From Acrasis kona (lineage: Eukaryota; Heterolobosea; Eutetramitea; Acrasida; Acrasidae), in assembly GCA_026419775.2 (NCBI GenBank), contig JAOPGA020001032.1, positions 1 to 64,000 on the forward strand: a DNA stretch of 64,000 nt, written 5' to 3'. The notes under the pieces are model-generated. The model ran no database searches, was not told the origin of the DNA, and saw only the letters and a program-made list of their open reading frames with translations. This document shows positions 61,571 to 64,000 of the stretch, one piece after another. Numbering within the stretch: position 1 is the stretch's first letter; every line of letters starts with the position of its first letter. The position numbers and the translations under genes are program-made.

Positions 61571-64000
61571 TTATTTGTTTAAAGATTGGTTCACACTCCC
61601 ACTAGATTCATTACTTCGTTGCAGTGCGCTTCTTTTTATATTTTCAATTATTTTAATGTTGTTCTGATCTTTGGCAAGCATTTGGATGGCATACACGGAT
61701 GCTTTGCGCACCTGTTCGTTCTTTGTACTGTTGACCAAATGTAGTAATTGTTCGACACCCTTGTCTTGACCTATGGTGACACAATTTTCAGGATTGATGG
61801 CCAGGTTTCTTAGACAGTTTGCTGACTCTTTTACGATAATGTCATTCTTGCTGCTTAATAATTGTACAAGCCTTGGTATAATCTTGAGCTCTGACCCTAA
61901 TATCAAGCAACATTTTTCATTGAGCGCACAATTCTTGATGGTTCCCATTGTGTTCTCTAACACATAGTCATCTTCTGACGAAAGTAGGTATGACAGCAGT
62001 ATGAGACCTTTGTCCTCTCTAACTCTAATCCTGTTGTCAGCTAATGCTTTGTGAGATTTTGAAATTTTTTTGACTTACGATTGACAGTTAGCACCATGAG
62101 AGCACCTGCCGCGATTTCCTGCACAACATGATTCTTATCGTTCAAGAGTGAGATCAGTGCCTTTATTCCTCCTGCCTCTCTTATCAATATCTTGTTCTCG
62201 TCGTTCCTTGCTAGATTCATCAATGTTCCTGCTGAATTCTCCTTTGTTAGAGAACTTCTCCTATTGGATAGCAGCTGAATGAGTATAGGGATGCACCCAT
62301 AGTCTCTGATCTCATTTGCACTTTCAAGCAATGTCGAACAATTTCTCAATGTACCCAAGCACTTCTCCACGACTGAAGTTGAGTTGTGCGACAATAATTT
62401 TATTAATTTTGGGAAAGCACCATGATCCTTGATGATCTCTTTGTTCTCTGGACTAATGCTACACATCCATAACGTGGAGGCAACCTTCTACTAAAACCGA
62501 AGGTCGCTTTTCATTTTCTAACATACTCACAAATATTTTTATTGCGCCCAATTCTCTTAGGACTTTCTTATTTTGATCATTTGCAACACAATTACGCAAA
62601 GCACCCGCAGCATTCTCTTGGATACTTTCATTCTTGGAATACAACAATGATAACAATGGCTTCAAACCGTCAATCTTTCGAAGAAGAATTTGCACATCAG
62701 CAACCTGAGCACAATTCCACAAAGTACCGGAAGCATTCTCAACAATGGCCTCAACAGGAGACGTTAACAATTTCACTAATTTAGGGATGCCTTGATGGGT
62801 CATGATCTCAATCTTATTTTCGGACTCTACAGCACAATTCCACAATGCACCGGTAACATTTTCCTGAACACTTTCATTACAAGAATCTAAAAGAGAAATC
62901 AATTGTACGATGCCACCGTACTCTCTAATGGCAATTTTATTTTCAAGATTAGAAGCACAGTTCCATAAGGCGCCAGCAATTTTACTTTGAATAGTTTCTT
63001 TTGAACATGACAATGCATCTAATAAAAGCTTTAAACCTCCTGATTCTCTAATTCTAATCTTGATGTCATCATTACGTGTCAAGTAAGCCAAAGCAATAAT
63101 GGAATTCTCCAGGACACCTTCGTATGGACTCTTTAACAAGGAACAAACGGCCTCAATACCTCCTGACTCTTTAATGATGTTTTTATTAAGATCGTCAACT
63201 GCTAACGTCCACAATAATGTTACAACCTTCTCCAGGACTTCTTCATTCTGAGATCTCCATATCAGGTCAACTATGTTCTTGATGCAGTCCTGAGTGTCTC
63301 CTAGGATTCTCTTGTATTCCGTGATGTAGCTCATGTTGGTCAAGAAGGAACTGGCCTCTCCGCTCACGTCGTCGTTGATTGATTTTAATAATTTGGTGCA
63401 CGTGGGAATCATGTTGTGGGAATGTGCTGTTTCGAAGAATTCTTCTCTCTTACATATCTCTGTGATGATCCGCAGTTGCAAATGTTGGGTGTCTGGTCCG
63501 GAGTTCTTTAATAGGTCGATTAATGTTATTAATAGCTTTTTGTAAAATGGTTCGAATTCCTCCAAGTGTTGTTCGTCCATGGAGAATAGGAATTTATAAA
63601 ACTCATTGAGTCCTTCTTTCAAATGTTGTGTTCCTGATAATTTGGCATTTTGGATCAACCATAAGAATGAGTCTAATTTCTTTTCGTACACTCCTGTAGA
63701 AATGTCTGACACTTTTTGATCTGATAAATGTTCCGACAAGTAACTTAATGCTGCCTTGGCACATTTCATAGCGATAAATGTACATCTTTTCTAATGAATT
63801 AGTCGTCAACTCGGTGGTTTTTTCAATTTACCTTGTTGTTGAGGTTTTCGATGCTCTTGTCAATCTTGTCCAACTCCCTTTGCAATTTCAACCTTGCATG
63901 ATTTTGGACTTCGACTGAGAGGTGTTAGTTCACAAAAAATTTTCGACTCACTATTCTCAATATAACCACGTTCTTCGTCCCGGAGCTCCTCAACCTTCCT
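61571..64000 (-). CDS. Armadillo-repeat protein, N-terminus beyond right edge; one apparent frameshift
   Basis: Minus-strand exons: >64000-63952, 63914-63832, 63790-62079, 62040-61571 (introns 37, 41, 38 bases). The N-terminal part seen is a coiled coil (LQRELDKIDKSIENLNNK). Then follow at least nine armadillo repeats of ~42 residues with recurring GALWNCA-x-x-x-ENK-I and GGI-x-x-L-x-x-L-L elements. Near 62485-62490 the frame shifts by one between SVLVE and KVASTLWMCSISPENK. The periodicity of the repeats shows both frames are coding, so a one-base deletion (real or assembly) is likely. The protein resembles armadillo scaffolds of cilia or junctions, but I cannot name an orthologue. Confidence 0.85.

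Noticed and set aside
1-64000. Reassignment of UGA to an amino acid
   Set aside because: Clear genes end in TGA at the expected length (GNAT, LamG receptor), so internal TGAs are better explained by mutation or sequence error.
1-64000. Prokaryotic features (operons, ribosome binding sites, CRISPR, insertion sequences)
   Set aside because: Introns, ER proteins and a Leu tRNA without encoded CCA show a nuclear eukaryotic genome; no CRISPR-like spaced repeats seen.

Overview
This is a window of a compact nuclear genome from a unicellular eukaryote. I read about 30 protein genes on both strands, most of them 0.1-0.6 kb apart, one tRNA, one Ty3/gypsy-type retroelement at the left edge and one stretch of decayed sequence. 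Spliced genes have extremely short introns: every intron I placed by protein homology or frame is 34-49 bases, usually GTA(A/G).. to TAG/CAG, often with a ctaac/ctaat box. Receptor-type adenylyl cyclase, RasGAP, RhoGAP, formin, armadillo repeats, secreted beta-amylase, GH125 and GH26-like enzymes suggest a free-living phagotrophic amoeba or amoeboflagellate. I favour a heterolobosean (Naegleria/Acrasis-like), because receptor cyclases with periplasmic-binding-protein ectodomains are typical of Discoba. This placement is inference.

Layout. 1-3910: minus-strand retroelement (gag, protease, RT, RNase H, integrase) running off the left edge. 4.2-11.7 kb: GNAT acetyltransferase, Sec61 alpha, tRNA-Leu(AAG), damaged GH26-like hydrolase, DJ-1/PfpI protein, a very basic secreted protein, and a YrhK-like six-helix membrane protein. 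12.1-20.7 kb: six-exon RasGAP, secreted beta-amylase, EF-hand-like five-exon gene, His/Cys-rich hypothetical, long coiled-coil protein. 21.3-33.0 kb: two large surface receptors in tandem. The first is a LamG/EGF/GPS protein with polycystin-1-like membrane segments; the second is an adenylyl cyclase with three ligand-binding ectodomains. 33.2-35.8 kb: dual-specificity phosphatase, RMND1/DUF155 mitochondrial protein, ubiquitin-fold-like hypothetical. 35.8-39.3 kb: graveyard of gene and transposase fragments. 39.3-50.9 kb: F-box/LRR protein, aldose 1-epimerase, GH125 mannosidase, Ubp6/USP14, heparinase II/III-like mucin-stalked surface protein. 51.1-64 kb: C2-RhoGAP, hypotheticals, formin, subtilase, C2 protein, calnexin, armadillo protein running off the right edge.

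Themes. Several products handle extracellular or secretory carbohydrate (GH14, GH26-like, GH125, GalM, heparinase-like) or secretory folding (Sec61, calnexin). Others serve cortical signalling (RasGAP, RhoGAP, formin, C2, cyclase, polycystin-like receptor). Several genes carry what look like single-base frameshifts, and five Ns occur (6763, 6773, 36648, 38862, 59794), so some breaks may be assembly errors rather than biology.
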